This document shows, in pieces, positions 12,671 to 24,090 of a stretch of DNA of 64,000 nt. A program made the translations under genes and the position numbers. Position 1 is the stretch's first letter. The number at the start of each line of letters is the position of its first letter. The stretch comes from Brasenia schreberi (lineage: Eukaryota; Streptophyta; Magnoliopsida; Nymphaeales; Cabombaceae), in contig JAYKKT010000061.1 in the NCBI GenBank assembly GCA_036023115.1, positions 16,060,501 through 16,124,500 of the forward strand, in the 5' to 3' direction. The notes under the pieces are model-generated. The model was not told the origin of the DNA, made no database searches, and worked only from the letters and a program-made list of their open reading frames with translations.

Positions 12671-14639
12671 ATCTTGGTCGAGAGAGGATATGCTTAGAAG
12701 GAGAACACAAGGTCCATCTACTGTAACATGATGACTGGTTGAGAAGGAGAGAATGAAGCTAGGTTTGTCTACCACATATAGGTGAGTAGACCGATGGTGG
12801 TCATTGAGGTTAACATAATGAGGCTCTATGAGTTCATCTAGGCTTAATTGAGTTAAGGCCTCTTGTGAAGTAGTATGGTCATGGGGAGATTAGTGATAAC
12901 CAATTTTTGGGTAGCATCACTGAAAGAAGACTGAGTAGATAAGTCTGACACAATGAGTGCATCCTTGGTAAGGTCAAGAGGAACTCTCAAATCCATGTAT
13001 GACCACTAGTAGAGCTAATAATATTTTATAGTTTACAAGGGTAGATGTTTAACTAGAAGATGAAGAGACCATAGACTCAAGTAGGTTAAAGCTTGCTCTA
13101 AGCCATAGTGATGGTAACACTAAAGACAATGGTAGAGATATGGTATCTTTTAAGAAGTGAGGAGTGATGTATGTAGACATACCAAATCTAGAGTCAAAGC
13201 CTTAGTAGTGGGAGACAAGAACTCAGTGGGTAGAGACTTTATATAGGCTCCTACATAGGAAGAATCCTAATGAAGACTTAAATAGTAGAGTTTAGGACTC
13301 GATGGAAGATCATCGGAGTGATTAGGCAAAGAGGGATCTGACTATGATGGTGTGTTAAGAGGACACTCTATTAAAGATGGTAACTCAGGATTTTCTGATG
13401 AATGGATTGGAAAAGACGAGAAAGTATCCAGATGATGGCCCAAAGAAGAGAGACAAGAACCTGGACTATGATCTAGAGTAGACAAACATGTCTCTAAAGA
13501 AAATCCCAAGATTGGTGACAAGGATTCATGACTTGGATACTTTGGAGATGGAAGAGGTGAAGATACTTGGATCGGTGGGCACAAAAGGTGCTCCACCTAG
13601 ACAAAGAGAGTAAGAACCCAAAATATGAGTATCCAAAGTGTTATAGAAAAGCCAAAGCCTCTGTGAATGGCTTAAGAGGGACTATGTGTCTCGATGATTC
13701 TAAAGGTTGAATCTTAAGCAAATGAGATACTTGAGGGGTGAATGAGATGAATGATCCTAACTTAGATTGAGAAAGGACTAAGGGAACAAAGAAAATTGGT
13801 GGAAAGACTACAAGAGACTCATGTTAGTTGATCCCTTAGAACTTGCTTTGTTTTAATTGAACTTTCTTTTGGATTATATAGAGATGAAGAAGGTGGTCAG
13901 CAAATGACTATTGGAGTAAATGGTTGGTTCCTATGTTTTCCCTTGATAAATATTAGAGTAAAAGATTTATCTTTAGTTTTTCGTTTGATAATCGCAGGAG
14001 TAAATAGTTGACTTAGGATCTTTGATGACTATATTCTTAGGTTTATTCCAATAAATAGTTTTATCAGATTTTTCTATAATCGGATTGGGATAACAATAAC
14101 TCTTGAAGTCGTAGGTGGTTCTATAGTTCTTGAGTTGGAGAATATCTCATTTTTATTTCTCTCCTATTGAGTTGAGATTTAAGTTCATCTTTTTCCTCAA
14201 GAGTTAGATAATCTTGAAAATATTTCTTTACTCTTTTCTTATGATTTAATAATTCATTCGAAATAACTCCCTTCTTTTCATACTCTTTAATTATTCTCCA
14301 AAACCATGATACCATTTCTACTCTTTCTAGGTTATTTACATATTCAAAGTCATCAAAATCATCTTCATCACTAGACCATATGTTACATGAAGTACATGAA
14401 GAAATACCTAATTATTATAAATTGCAAGCAAATTCTTCAACAAAGATCTTAAGAGCTTGTGTGTGGATATGTGCACTAGTGGGTAGTTATGTGGGTCTAT
14501 GTAACATGTATGTATGTTCTAACTCAAGGTGCACCTTGTGTAGAGTGAGAAAACAAAGATGCTCACAATCAAAACAAACAATAACATAAAAACTCTAAAA
14601 TTAGCTAACAATTTTGGATAGACCTATGGGTTTCACTGA
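12671..14639. other. Intergenic with weak minus-strand coding signal
   Basis: No recognisable gene. On the minus strand 13342-13596 is open and reads as a Ser/Pro/Leu-rich stretch. From about 14121 to 14390 another minus frame reads as an acidic patch (SDEDDFDDFEYVNN), a Trp-rich WFW and a Lys/Glu-rich helix ending at 14121. This second frame has the look of a real protein remnant, for example from a retroelement Gag or accessory protein, but I cannot name a family and no homologous neighbour supports it. Confidence 0.3.
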
Positions 14640-15389
14640 GCATGTCAAAAGAGAATTGTGTATAAATTTTAGGTTTTGTAAAACCCTCAACTTGTATAAA
14701 ATCTGGTTAATTTTATGAAAGCAAGTAAAAACTAAGTCAAGAATGACTCACTCTTATTTCCATTCCTTTTATGCGTTGTGGACATAAATCAAGTTCCTTT
14801 CATTCCTGGTTAATAAAAGGAAAAGATATCTACATGCTTCAATTGAGATGTGAGTATAGAAAAGGGATCTCTATTCCTATTGGTTTTGGGTCTCAATTGG
14901 GTTTAGATCTCAAAATTAGACTTGACTTAAATGGATATGTATTTTTAAGTGGGTATAGATATGTATCTAAAATGAATATAGACCTCTGAAATGGCTAGAA
15001 TGGATGTGGACCTAAAATGGGTGTAGACTTATGAATGGATATGGCTAGAATCAACTTTAAGAAAATGATGTCCTAATTAATTGTTATGTAAGAAATTAAA
15101 TAGGCAAGAAATTAAAGTGTTAAGATGCATAACAACAATTCGCAGAAAATCTCGATTAATAGAAGATCTTGATTTGTAGAAGATCATGATTTGTAGAAAA
15201 CTCTGATTTAGAGAAAATCGTGATGTCATGGCATGGCATTTATTAGTTTTTGTGTGGCCCTTTGAGGTAGTATCATGAGTATTTATGTGTGATACATAAA
15301 TATATATAGTTTTATACATAGGATGTATAGATTAGTTTTTTCAGTTATCATATATTTATATATTATATTCCTATACATGTATATGTATA
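14640..15389. repeat. Dispersed repeat S, copy 2, left part
   Basis: Second copy of 4480-5100 and 5930-6040. It ends in the target duplication of the LINE insertion at 15390-18314 and resumes at 18334. Confidence 0.7.
15371..15389. repeat. Target-site duplication, left, of LINE L1
   Basis: CTATACATGTATATGTATA, 19 bp, is repeated exactly at 18315-18333 on the other side of the LINE. The ancestral single copy is represented in repeat S copy 1 at 6021-6040. Confidence 0.9.
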
Positions 15390-18314
15390 CAAAACAACAA
15401 ACAACAACTAAGCCTTTTCCCATACTAGACGGGGTCGGCTATATGGATTCTTTGTTTCCACAGATCTCTATCGTGTGCCATGTTAGCAGTTAAATCCCAA
15501 TAAGCTAGATCATTCTTTATTGTTTCTTTCCAACACTTTTGTGGTCGTCCTCTACCTCTTTTAATACTTTCCAAATTTAGTTTTTCTAACCTTCTTACTG
15601 CTTCTTCTTTTGATCTTCTTTCTATATGTCCAAACCATCTTAAACGATGTTCTCTCATTTTATCCTCTATTGGTGCCACTCCTAATTTGTTTCTAATAAC
15701 CTCATTATGTATACGGTCTTTTCTTGTATGACCACTCATCCATCTCAACATCTTTATTTTTGTCACAGACACCTTTTGTACATGTTGATGATTAACTGCC
15801 CAACACTCAGAACCATAAAACATGGCAGGCCTAACTGCTGCTCTATAATATTTACCTTTTAATTTTAATGGTATCTTCTTATCACAAAGAATACCTGATG
15901 CTCCTCTCCATTTTAACCAACCAGCATTAATTCTATGTGTAACATCTCCATCAATTCTTCCATCACTTTGAAAAATTGACCCTAAGTATTTAAAACTTTC
16001 CTTTTGGGAAATGCAATGTGTGCCAATTTTAATTTCTATGTCCTCTGAAGTAGCCAAATGATCAAACTTACATTCCATATATTCTGTCTTTGTTCTACTA
16101 AGTCGGAGGCCTTTGTTTTCTAATGTTTCTCTCCATAGTTCCAATTTTCTATTAACTTTTTCCTTAGACTCCTCCACTAATACAATGTCATCTGCAAATA
16201 ACATACACCAAGGTACTTCATCTTGAATATGTTTTGTTAACTCATCCATCACCATTATAAATAAGTATGGACTTAAAGTTGATCCTTGATGTAACCCAAT
16301 ATTAACTTCAAAGAAGTATGTCGTTCCTGCATGAGTCCTCACACATGTTTTTGCACCATCATACATATCTCTTATAAGGTTAATATATGTCAATGGGATA
16401 CCTCTTTTTTCCAAAGTTCTCCAAAGAACCTCCCTCGGTACCCTATCATAAGCTTTTTTTAGATCAATAAATATCATGTGAAGGTCTTTCTTTTTTGCTC
16501 TAAAATGTTCCATAAGACGTCTCAAAAGGTGAATCGCTTCAATAGTAGATCTACCAGGCATAAATCCAAATTGGTTCTCTGTTGTACTTGATACTTGTCT
16601 TAACCTACGTTCAATAATTCTTTCCCATAATTTCATAGCATGACTCATTAACTTGATACCTCGATAATTCGCACAATTTTGAATGTCTCCCTTGTTCTTA
16701 TATACGGGAATAAGTGTACTTGCTCTCCATTCCTTGGGCATCTTTTGGTTTTTCCATATTTCATTAAATAGTCTTGTGAGCCAAGTGATTCCTATTTCTC
16801 CTAGTATTTTCCAAACTTCTATAGGAATATTATCTGGTCATACCGATTTACCACTCTTCATATGTTTAAGAGCCTCTTTCACTTCATTCTTTTGAATACG
16901 TCGGTAGAAATTGTGGTTTATATACTTTTCTGACTTGGCTAAATCTCCTAAACTAATACTAACATCTTTATTTTCATTAAAAAGATTATAAAAATAGTTT
17001 TTCCATCTATTTCTTATATCATCATTTGCCACTAGAATTTTTTCATCCTCGTCTTTTTTGCATCTAACATAATTAAGATCTTTAGTTTTCTTATCTCTAG
17101 CCCAAGCTATCCTAAAAATATCTCTTTCACCCTCTTTTGAGTTGAGTTTTTTATATAAGTCCTCCCAAATCTTAGCTTTTGCTTCACTAACGGCCTTTTT
17201 TACTTCCTTCTTTGCTTTCTTATAAGCTTCTAAAGTTTCACTAGTTTTCTTAGCATAATGTAATTTGTAACATGCTCTCTTTGCCTTGATTTTATTTTGT
17301 ACTACTTCACTCCACCACCAAGCTTCTTTTTGTGTCGGTACACCTCCCTTAGATACCCCTAACACATCTTTCGCCACTTTCCTAATATGTATAGCCATAT
17401 TGTTCCACATATCACAGGGTGTGCCAACATAATTCCAAACATCTCCTTGAAGGACTTTCTGTTTAAATATATCTTCTTTCTCGCTTTTGAGGTTCCACCA
17501 TTTAGTCCGAATAGCTCGATGCACTCTTTTCTTCTTTGTCCATTTTTTTATTTGTAAATCCATAACTAAAAGTCGATGTTGGGTGGTTAAGCTTTCTCCT
17601 GGAATTACCTTACAATCTTTACAACACGCTCTATATTTTTTTCTACAAATAAAGTAATCAATTTGTGTGTTGTGATAAGCCACTCTTATAAGTAATTAAA
17701 TGTTCATCTCGTTTTTTGAAGATTGTATTGACTATAAAGAGATCAAATGACAAAGCAAAATTTAAAATCTCCCTACCTTCCTCGTTTATATCCCCATAAC
17801 CAAAGTTTTCATGAATCCCTAGATATCCTAATGCCTCTTTACCGACATGTCCATTTAAATCTCCTCCTAAACAAATCATCTCCCTTTGTGGAATCTTTTG
17901 AAACACCTTATCTAACTCTTCCCAAAAAACTGTCTTTATACTATCTTCTAGTCCTACTTGGGGTGCGTAAGCACAAACTATATTCAAAACCTCTACTCCT
18001 AACACTAATTTCAATGTCATGATTCGGTCACCGTATCGTTGTATGTCTACTACACTCTCCTTTAAATCTTTATTTATGATAATACCAACTCCGTTTCGGG
18101 CCTTTTCTTTACCAGAGTACCATAATTTAAAACCTGTATCCTCTATCTCCTTTGCTTTTTCTCCAACCCATTTTGTCTCTTGTAAACATAGAATATGAAT
18201 CTTTCTCCGAATCATAGTATCTACCACCTCCATTAGCTTACCCGATAATGTTCCGATATTCCAAGAACCAATACGAATCTTATTATCTAGGACTAGCTTC
18301 CTTATTATCTAGGA
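15390..18314 (-). mobile_element. RTE-clade LINE L1, nearly full length
   Basis: A non-LTR retrotransposon on the minus strand, bounded by a perfect 19-bp target duplication. Its 3-prime end reads AAAAGGCTTAGTTGTTG and then TTG-like repeats, the short simple-repeat tail of RTE elements. The coding frame ends about 30 bp before that tail, so there is almost no 3-prime UTR. It lacks about 330 bp of 5-prime sequence present in the full-length copy at 26255-29485. At its 5-prime end a 17-bp piece, 'cttattatctaggacta', is duplicated (18279-18295 and 18301-18317), probably formed when the 5-prime end was joined. Confidence 0.93.
15425..18290 (-). pseudogene. LINE L1 endonuclease-reverse transcriptase ORF, two lesions
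   Basis: One long frame coding an APE-type endonuclease followed by a reverse transcriptase. Endonuclease motifs are LCLQETKW (near 18190) and GGDLNGHVG (near 17860). The linker is Lys-rich and helical. RT motifs follow: [28 protein letters not shown] and [12 protein letters not shown] with its catalytic Asp pair, then a C-terminal region ending ADPV at the stop at 15425. Two lesions break it: a frameshift near 17660 (an extra base in the [11 protein letters not shown] region), and a TGA at 16838-16840 where sister copies have GGA or TTA in the KSVG-PDNI motif. Everything downstream of the TGA, including all RT catalytic motifs, is open for 438 codons from an internal Met at 16741. It copied itself through RNA and nicked target DNA when active. 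Confidence 0.9.
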
Positions 18315-18333
18315 CTATACATGTATATGTATA
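18315..18333. repeat. Target-site duplication, right, of LINE L1
   Basis: Second copy of the 19-bp duplication seen at 15371-15389. Confidence 0.9.
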
Positions 18334-18480
18334 TATATAGAAAATATGTAATATATATGTATGGCTTTCTAGAATAGCTGAAAAAGTTTAGAAATATTAT
18401 TGGAATTATCTTCAATGATAGACTCTTCCAAATAAAGCAAGTGGATGATGCAACATTCCCTTTCCATTTATTCTCTTTTT
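18334..18480. repeat. Dispersed repeat S, copy 2, right part
   Basis: Continues the match to 6040-6110 ('atatgtaatat', 'gaatagctgaaaa') after the LINE insertion; similarity fades by about 18410. Confidence 0.6.
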
Positions 18481-19195
18481 TAAAATATATTCCTAGATCA
18501 ACAATCTCATTTGATTTGATTCATTGAAAATCAAACCTAGAGCCTATGATTTAAGATCCATAGTCATTTCACCTGTTTTAAAATTTGAAACTTTAAAACC
18601 AACTTTATTAGATAAGCATATTTTTTTAAGAAAAATTTTGGGTGTTTACAAACTACAATCACACAAGTGGAGAGAAAGAGAGAGGTTAAAATGTCATGGC
18701 ATTTATGATTGCACTATAAGTTTTTGTGTGGCCCTTTGAGGCCCAAATAACCTTTACTAGGAAAATATAGGAAGAAGGGCTCCCTTCTTGGATTTTTTGA
18801 GATGCTCTTTATCAATTTACTTGAGGTACTCATTTATGTCTTTTAGGGAACAAATCGGTTAATGTTAGTCTTTCATCGATCATACATAGAAGACAAAGAA
18901 ACATCGTCTTTTCTTAGTCTTATTATATCAGTCTATGTAGACTTAAGAAAAACTAGAATTGTGAACTTCTAGTTAAGGAGTTAACAAATTGCACTTGACT
19001 AGCTCTATTTCACATCTATATGAAAGAAAATAGGGGAAATCAGAGGTCAACATATCTAACTGAGTCTTTTTCTTTATCGTTTTTTCTTATGTCTTCTGTG
19101 ATGATTCTTCAACCAAAAAGAATAGCAATCAATGAGTAAAGTAAGATCATATTGTTTTTCTATGTGAGAAATAAAAAGCAAGTGAAGGCGATTAA
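18481..19195. other. Intergenic, no gene seen
   Basis: AT-rich. A short phrase, 'tttttgtgtggccctttgag', occurs here (18720) and in repeat S copy 2 (15246), so part of this is repeat S-related debris. Nothing coding. Confidence 0.5.
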
Positions 19196-19200
19196 CCATA
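19196..19200. repeat. Target-site duplication, left, of solo LTR A
   Basis: CCATA, repeated at 22365-22369 immediately after the LTR terminus. Confidence 0.8.
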
Positions 19201-19297
19201 TGTAGACGCGCGAAAATCCCCACCTCTCGCCTTTTTCAGGGCTCGGAGCGGATCCTCTCGTGTGTCTAAGGCCTATGTATGCAAACAGGGCATGCCA

Positions 19298-19317
19298 GCT
19301 AGCTTACTTAAGCTAGC
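19298..19317 (-). other. Conserved hairpin of solo LTR A
   Basis: GCTAGCTTACTTAAGCTAGC: two 9-base arms around a two-base centre. The equivalent positions in B (42091-42110), C (50161-50180) and D (10246-10265) are also palindromic or nearly so, with different arm sequences. Confidence 0.75.
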
Positions 19318-19715
19318 GAAGATATATTTAACACTGACTTCTAAACGTGGCGACTGTGAGCAAGTAAGCTCTTGTCGTCGCAGACCTTCTTGCACCGATG
19401 CGCAAGGGTCAGTTTGTACGCTTTTGCAAAAATCGAGTTTTGGAGAGAAAGTCTACGAAGCGGTTCGAGGTATCTATTTCAGGTCTTTAAAATGCGATTG
19501 CATGTTTTAGATCACGTGGATTTACACGTGCCTAAGTCTTTTCTTTTATCCCTTTTCGGGCCACCTAGTTTGTGTGTTATGAACACTCCACTACATGGGC
19601 GATTTCGAGCAGGGCTTGCTTCGATGCAATATGCGTCCTACCTCGTGGTATGGCGTAGATGCAATGCAAACTCACGCTACTCCAAAGGAAAAACCCGAAA
19701 TGTAAAGACAATACT

Positions 19716-19799
19716 GAAGGGAAATAACCGAAGGGAAATAACAGAAGGGAAATAACCGAAGGGAAATAACCGAAGGGAAATAACTGAAGGGAGATATGT
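19716..19799. repeat. 14-bp minisatellite, about 6 copies
   Basis: Unit 'gaagggaaataacc' with single-base variants, head to tail, inside solo LTR A. It is not seen at the matching place in B, C or D, so it expanded in this copy or sublineage. Confidence 0.85.
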
Positions 19800-20330
19800 A
19801 TATAGAGTATGTATATGAGCCCTTACTCGGGTCTTGCAAATAAGAGCGAAGGCTCAATGTGGGTGCGTGCTTGAATTGAAAGACTTACACACACGACATG
19901 AAATTAAACCCAAATATAAATTGCAGTATGGCCTTGACTAAGGTCTTGGGAGTAAGAGCGAAGGCTCAATGTGTGTGAGTGCTTGAATTGAAGTACTACA
20001 CACACGACATAAATGAAACCCAAATATAACTGCAATAAGGCCTTTACTAAGGTCTTGGGAGTAAGAGTGAAGGCTCAATGTGTGTGAGAGTGCTTGAATT
20101 GAAAGACTTACACACACGACATGAAATGAAACCCAAATAGTATAGGTCGGCCCTTACTTGGGTCTTTCAAATAAGAGCGAAAGCTCAATGTGTGTGAGTG
20201 CTTGAATTGAAAGACTTACTCACACGACATGAAATGAAACCCAAATAGTATAGGTCGGCCCTTACTTGGGTCTTTCAAATAAGAGCGAAAGCTCAATGTG
20301 TGTGAGTGCTTGAATTGAAAGACAACGCAC
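19800..20330. repeat. Tandem array, about 110-bp unit, 5 copies, in solo LTR A
   Basis: The anchor 'taagagcgaaggctcaatg' and variants start near 19841, 19953, 20062, 20172 and 20280, a spacing of 108-112 bp. Each is followed by 'gagtgcttgaattgaa' and 'cacacacgacat'. Solo LTR B carries a related array (42620-43270) with anchor 'taagagcggaaaggctc', so the array is part of the LTR family. Confidence 0.85.
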
Positions 20331-22364
20331 CCAACTTAAGCAAAAACCCTTCGAAAATGAAAGTATATATATATGTATTAGGGGCTGATTAGGCCCGTGT
20401 GTGTTCAAAATCGTGCACAACTAAGAGAGTGCACGTGTGTGGGTGTGCCAAGCCACGTTATTACAAGTGGGGGGAGACTATGCTCCGTTATTACAACCCC
20501 GTATCAAATTGAATCTCAAGCAAGTATACAACTAAAGACTGAGTTTAGGCACTTACAAGTAGCTGGTCCGTAGAGGCCTTGCTTGAGCGTGGGCTTGGCC
20601 TTCACCTTGGGCTGCAAACGGGAGCTCCGCGAGGGGGAATGACAAAGGGTGCTGGCCGGCTGCAAGTGGGGCGCGGGATAGGCACCTCGAAGGTGGCCGA
20701 CTGCAAATGGGTGTCGCCTTGATGTGGGGGATTAAAGGGCTGTGCCAAGTGAGTGTGTAGGGTCACTAGGAGAGTCTAGAGTATTGGGGAGTATGGACCT
20801 AAAGGGAGTTTAACGGAAGGCCAAATGGGAGTCTTATAGGGTGGCCGGATGTAGATAGGATGGTTAGGTAGTGGCCGGTGGTTTTAGGTTGTGATAGATT
20901 CAGCTAAGTGAGAATGGTGGCAGCAAAGGGCTGATGTGTAGGTAAGATGATGGTATGGTGGGTGGCTAGGAGTGGAGAGGGAGTAAAGAAGGAGTTAGGT
21001 AGAGTTGGGGGGGGTACTTACCGAATGGAATGAAGGTGGTGCTCGGCTGAGCTGGGAAGTGGGGGAAAGAGAGGGCCCGGCTGGGATTGGTGAAGGGTTC
21101 CAGCTTGAAAAACCCGCCCCCAAGGGGGGGGTTTAAATAGGGATGGGTAGGTCGGTTAGGGCTGGGTTTGGGGTAGTGGTTAGGTGGTTTAGGTAGGGTG
21201 GTATGAAGATAAGGTGGGCTGGAAAGGGTTGGGCCAGATATTTTGAAAACTAGTGGTTTGGGAAGATTGTGGGCTAGGGGTGGTTTAGGGGTTTAGGGCT
21301 AGGTTAGGTGGTTGGGTTTTAGGGTGAGGTTTAGTGAGCTAGGTTAGGTGATTAGGCTAGGTTTAGGCTAGGTTTAGGGAAATTAACCTAGGTTTAGGGA
21401 AGGATTAGGGAAGTGGGTTAGGTGATTAGGTTGGGATTAGGGAAGTGGGTTAGGTGATTAGGCTCAGATTAGGGGTGGATTAGGGTGGTAGGCTAGGATT
21501 AGGTGTTTTGGGTTAGGTTTAGGTGAAGGAGCTCCCTTAGCATGGCCCATAGACCTTAGCCACCTCATGTTGGTGCAGCCCTAGGTTAGGTTTTGGCTAA
21601 TTACAAGCTTAAACCCACTTAATTAGGCTAAACCACATGATTAAACCCAAACTTGACACACAAGTCAAGCTTAATTACAACACTCTTGATATTTTCCATC
21701 CCCACTCTCTCTCATACACATAATCCCACGTGAATTTCAAGTGGGCCCCACCTCCATTTATGAGAAGGTGATGTGGGCCATGGATATGGATATTGGATTC
21801 GATCTCTGGATCCAAATCCAAATCCAAGTCCACACATGGGTTTGGATTGGGATCTGGATATATATGGTCCAGATCCAATCCAAACTGAACTCTGACTCCT
21901 TCGAGCTGGGTTCGAAACGGACGATTTGTGCAAGGCCTGACAGCATCAGTACTCCGTCTGCGTTGGGTCTTCACCAACATGGTCGTCCGCCTCCGTTTCT
22001 GCCTTCCGGAGATGACTTCAAATGATATTTTGATAAGAACAGGGTCTTGGACGTTCGAGATCCTGGGGATGTGAATCAGATACAAGAGTTGTTGTGCCAG
22101 GCTCGATGTGTGCTCCGGTTCCGGGCTCTTCTTAGCTCTCCTGGTCCTGTCTTGATCGGGCCAAGCCGCTTCGGGGTTTCAAAAACGTGTTTTAACAGGT
22201 TTTCAAAAGCTATATTACATATTTTTGAAATATGAAGTTTAAAACATATATACAGGGTTGTTTGGAAGGCTCCTGGGTTTTCAGACTCAAAAATGGCCCT
22301 TTGGGGCTGCTTTTATAAAACCAGATGGATTTTGAGAAATTTGTGGGATTTCGGGGTGTTTACA

Positions 22365-22800
22365 CCATAGTCTTCCAGAAACAATTCCACTAGACAAGGC
22401 TTGTCCTCTCTCTAAATTATCGATGAACCATAGGCAAGTGGTGTATGCCATAATGAGGCCTCTCTTGGAACAAAAAGACCCTCCTCCTTCAAGCTTCTAG
22501 GTGCTCTCATTGAAAACCCTTGGCCACCATCAATCTCATCTGTTTTCCTCCCACTATCGGCAGAAACTAGTCTCTTGCACAACATGAGAAGTCGAGAAGC
22601 CTTTAGACTATTGTGTAAAATAGTCTGAATAGGCTTCTTCCATTATGGAACATGGTGACTGCAACCCTCAGACTTAGGTATGACTTTACTCTTTTTGAAC
22701 TCTCTTTAAAACTAACAATTGAGAAACTATGGTGAGGTAACTCAGGTGGTCGTCATAGGAGATAAGGTCATGAGTCGACTAAGATGCTTCGGTTTCATCC
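22365..22800. other. Intergenic, no gene seen
   Basis: Starts with the right-hand target duplication CCATA (22365-22369) of solo LTR A. The rest is unique-looking sequence with no coding support; I recognise nothing in it. Confidence 0.45.
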
Positions 22801-24090
22801 AGTGTTGTCTGACGCATATCATATTGCGTATCGCTGGGCTCCATGATATGGGCATATTGTATTGTATCGTACTTTAATATTAAAATAATACAAAAATTAT
22901 TTTAAAAATTAAGAAAATTAGTAAAAATCCGAAAACAAAATCTAAAAAAATCTGAAAAAATATGATAATTGCTTTAAATTCATATAATGCAAAGTTTAGC
23001 ACAGATTGAACATTCAATATTGAACAATTGTATCCAAAATTACATATTTTGAAGCAAAAAATGAAATACATTTACATTTTACATATTGTAAATTTGTATC
23101 AGGATCATTAACTAAATAATCTTCATCTTCTACTTGATAAAGATTCAAAGTTTCTCATCACCGTTTGCTTTAAAATGAAAATCTTCATCTCTTTCGTGAT
23201 GTTGTTGCACTTCAAATTAATTCATGCAATGTCTTCTTCGGTTAGGAGTGCATTTTCTTCGTTATCTTCCATAATCCACTCATATAATATATCAAAATTA
23301 ACAAATTGCTATGTTTGTACATGTAGTTGTCATATTTGCTAATTTTCATATGTGAGCAAAACAATGAGCTCAATTTCTTTGATTATTGAGTCTATGACAC
23401 CTCAGTGATGTGGTATTATTACTTGATGATATCCCTTTTTCTCTTACTAGAGACTGACTTTTAACTAATGCTTGAGCTTCATTTCTCACTTCGCAGACCA
23501 CACACATTGATCATGTTCAACTCAATGGAAGTCACGTAAGGTGAACTCTAAAATAGTGAAGTTGTGAAATACCCACTCAATGAACCGAGACAACCAAATA
23601 TTTTTAATTGTTTGCAATCTCATGAAATTAGAAACTGCTAGCAGAAATATACCTAAAAGTTGGCAACAGAAAGGAAAATGATTTTGTCACAATTTTTATT
23701 TGTTCATAAATTATTCTTATTCAATAAATAAAATTATAAACCCAAATTACAAGCATAGGGAAGTGAAGATGGCAACCGAAGTAAAATTATAAAATTACAA
23801 CTTAAAATTATAAACTGGTTTCATCGTCTTCACAGATTACTCCCTTTTTGATCGGATTCTCCAAGATAAATACACCTTAGACGACAGAATCGTGAGTTAC
23901 AAAAAAAATTATGTTTTTTTTTTGCCATGCTGCACCAACACGGTGTCGGTGTCGGTGTCGCACCCGTGTCGAGGTCGACACTCCACCTCTTAGAAGTGTC
24001 TGTATGACTTAGGTCAGGTCTATTTACTTCGTGATAACTATAGTCTTCCGCATAATATCTATTGTCAGTTGTTTCAAGCATATCTAAATG
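22801..24090. repeat. AT-rich element debris with GTATCG-rich and GTGTCG-rich ends
   Basis: Near 22803-22880 'cagtgttgtctgacgc' is followed by 'gcgtatcgc' and 'attgtatcgtac', then an A/T-only stretch. The same style of end occurs at 45900-45955 and 46210-46315. Near 23940-23990 a second motif, 'cggtgtcggtgtcggtgtcg' with 'cacccgtgtcg', is seen. Such terminal patterns are common in non-autonomous plant DNA transposons such as hAT-like elements. I cannot fix both ends or a duplication, so the class is inference. Confidence 0.35.

Larger units (their letters stand above)
19201..22364 (-). mobile_element. Solo LTR, copy A (minus orientation, about 3.2 kb)
   Basis: On the plus strand it begins TGTAGACGCGCGAAAATCC and ends GGGGTGTTTACA, flanked by a 5-bp duplication CCATA. 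On the minus strand (transcribed sense) it begins TGTAAACACCCCGAAATCCC. The transcribed sense is set by homology to copy D and its TATA box. U5 (19201-20500) carries the conserved hairpin (19298-19317), a 14-bp minisatellite and a 110-bp array. U3 (20550-22364) contains a strongly G/T-rich plus strand (20590-21600) and a CTATTTAAA TATA variant on the minus strand near 21131-21140. Short open frames in it, including those around 19262-19755 and 21675-22085, are not genes. Confidence 0.88.

Noticed and set aside
13342..13596. Ser/Pro-rich 84-codon protein
   Set aside because: Low-complexity reading of AG-rich DNA next to tandem arrays; no supporting motif or conserved neighbour.
19800..20330. 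Regularly spaced repeats that could be mistaken for a CRISPR array
   Set aside because: Units are about 110 bp with no unique spacers, lie inside a solo LTR of a plant genome and have no cas genes.
21120..21620. Interstitial telomeric repeat (TTTAGGG-like motifs)
   Set aside because: Motifs are degenerate and irregularly spaced, with no run of perfect heptamers. They fit the G/T-rich U3 of the LTR family.
21675..22085. 136-codon minus-strand frame rich in DLDLDP/PNPN
   Set aside because: It arises from a short simple repeat ('ggatctggatatgg'-type) in the solo LTR and has no homologue in B except the same simple repeat (44500-44600).
19201..22364. Large MITE or TIR transposon, because the two ends are inverted-repeat-like
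   Set aside because: The ends are only TG...CA with short similarity, target duplications are 5 bp and a U3 TATA box is present, all typical of LTRs. The short inverted similarity at the ends is normal for LTRs.
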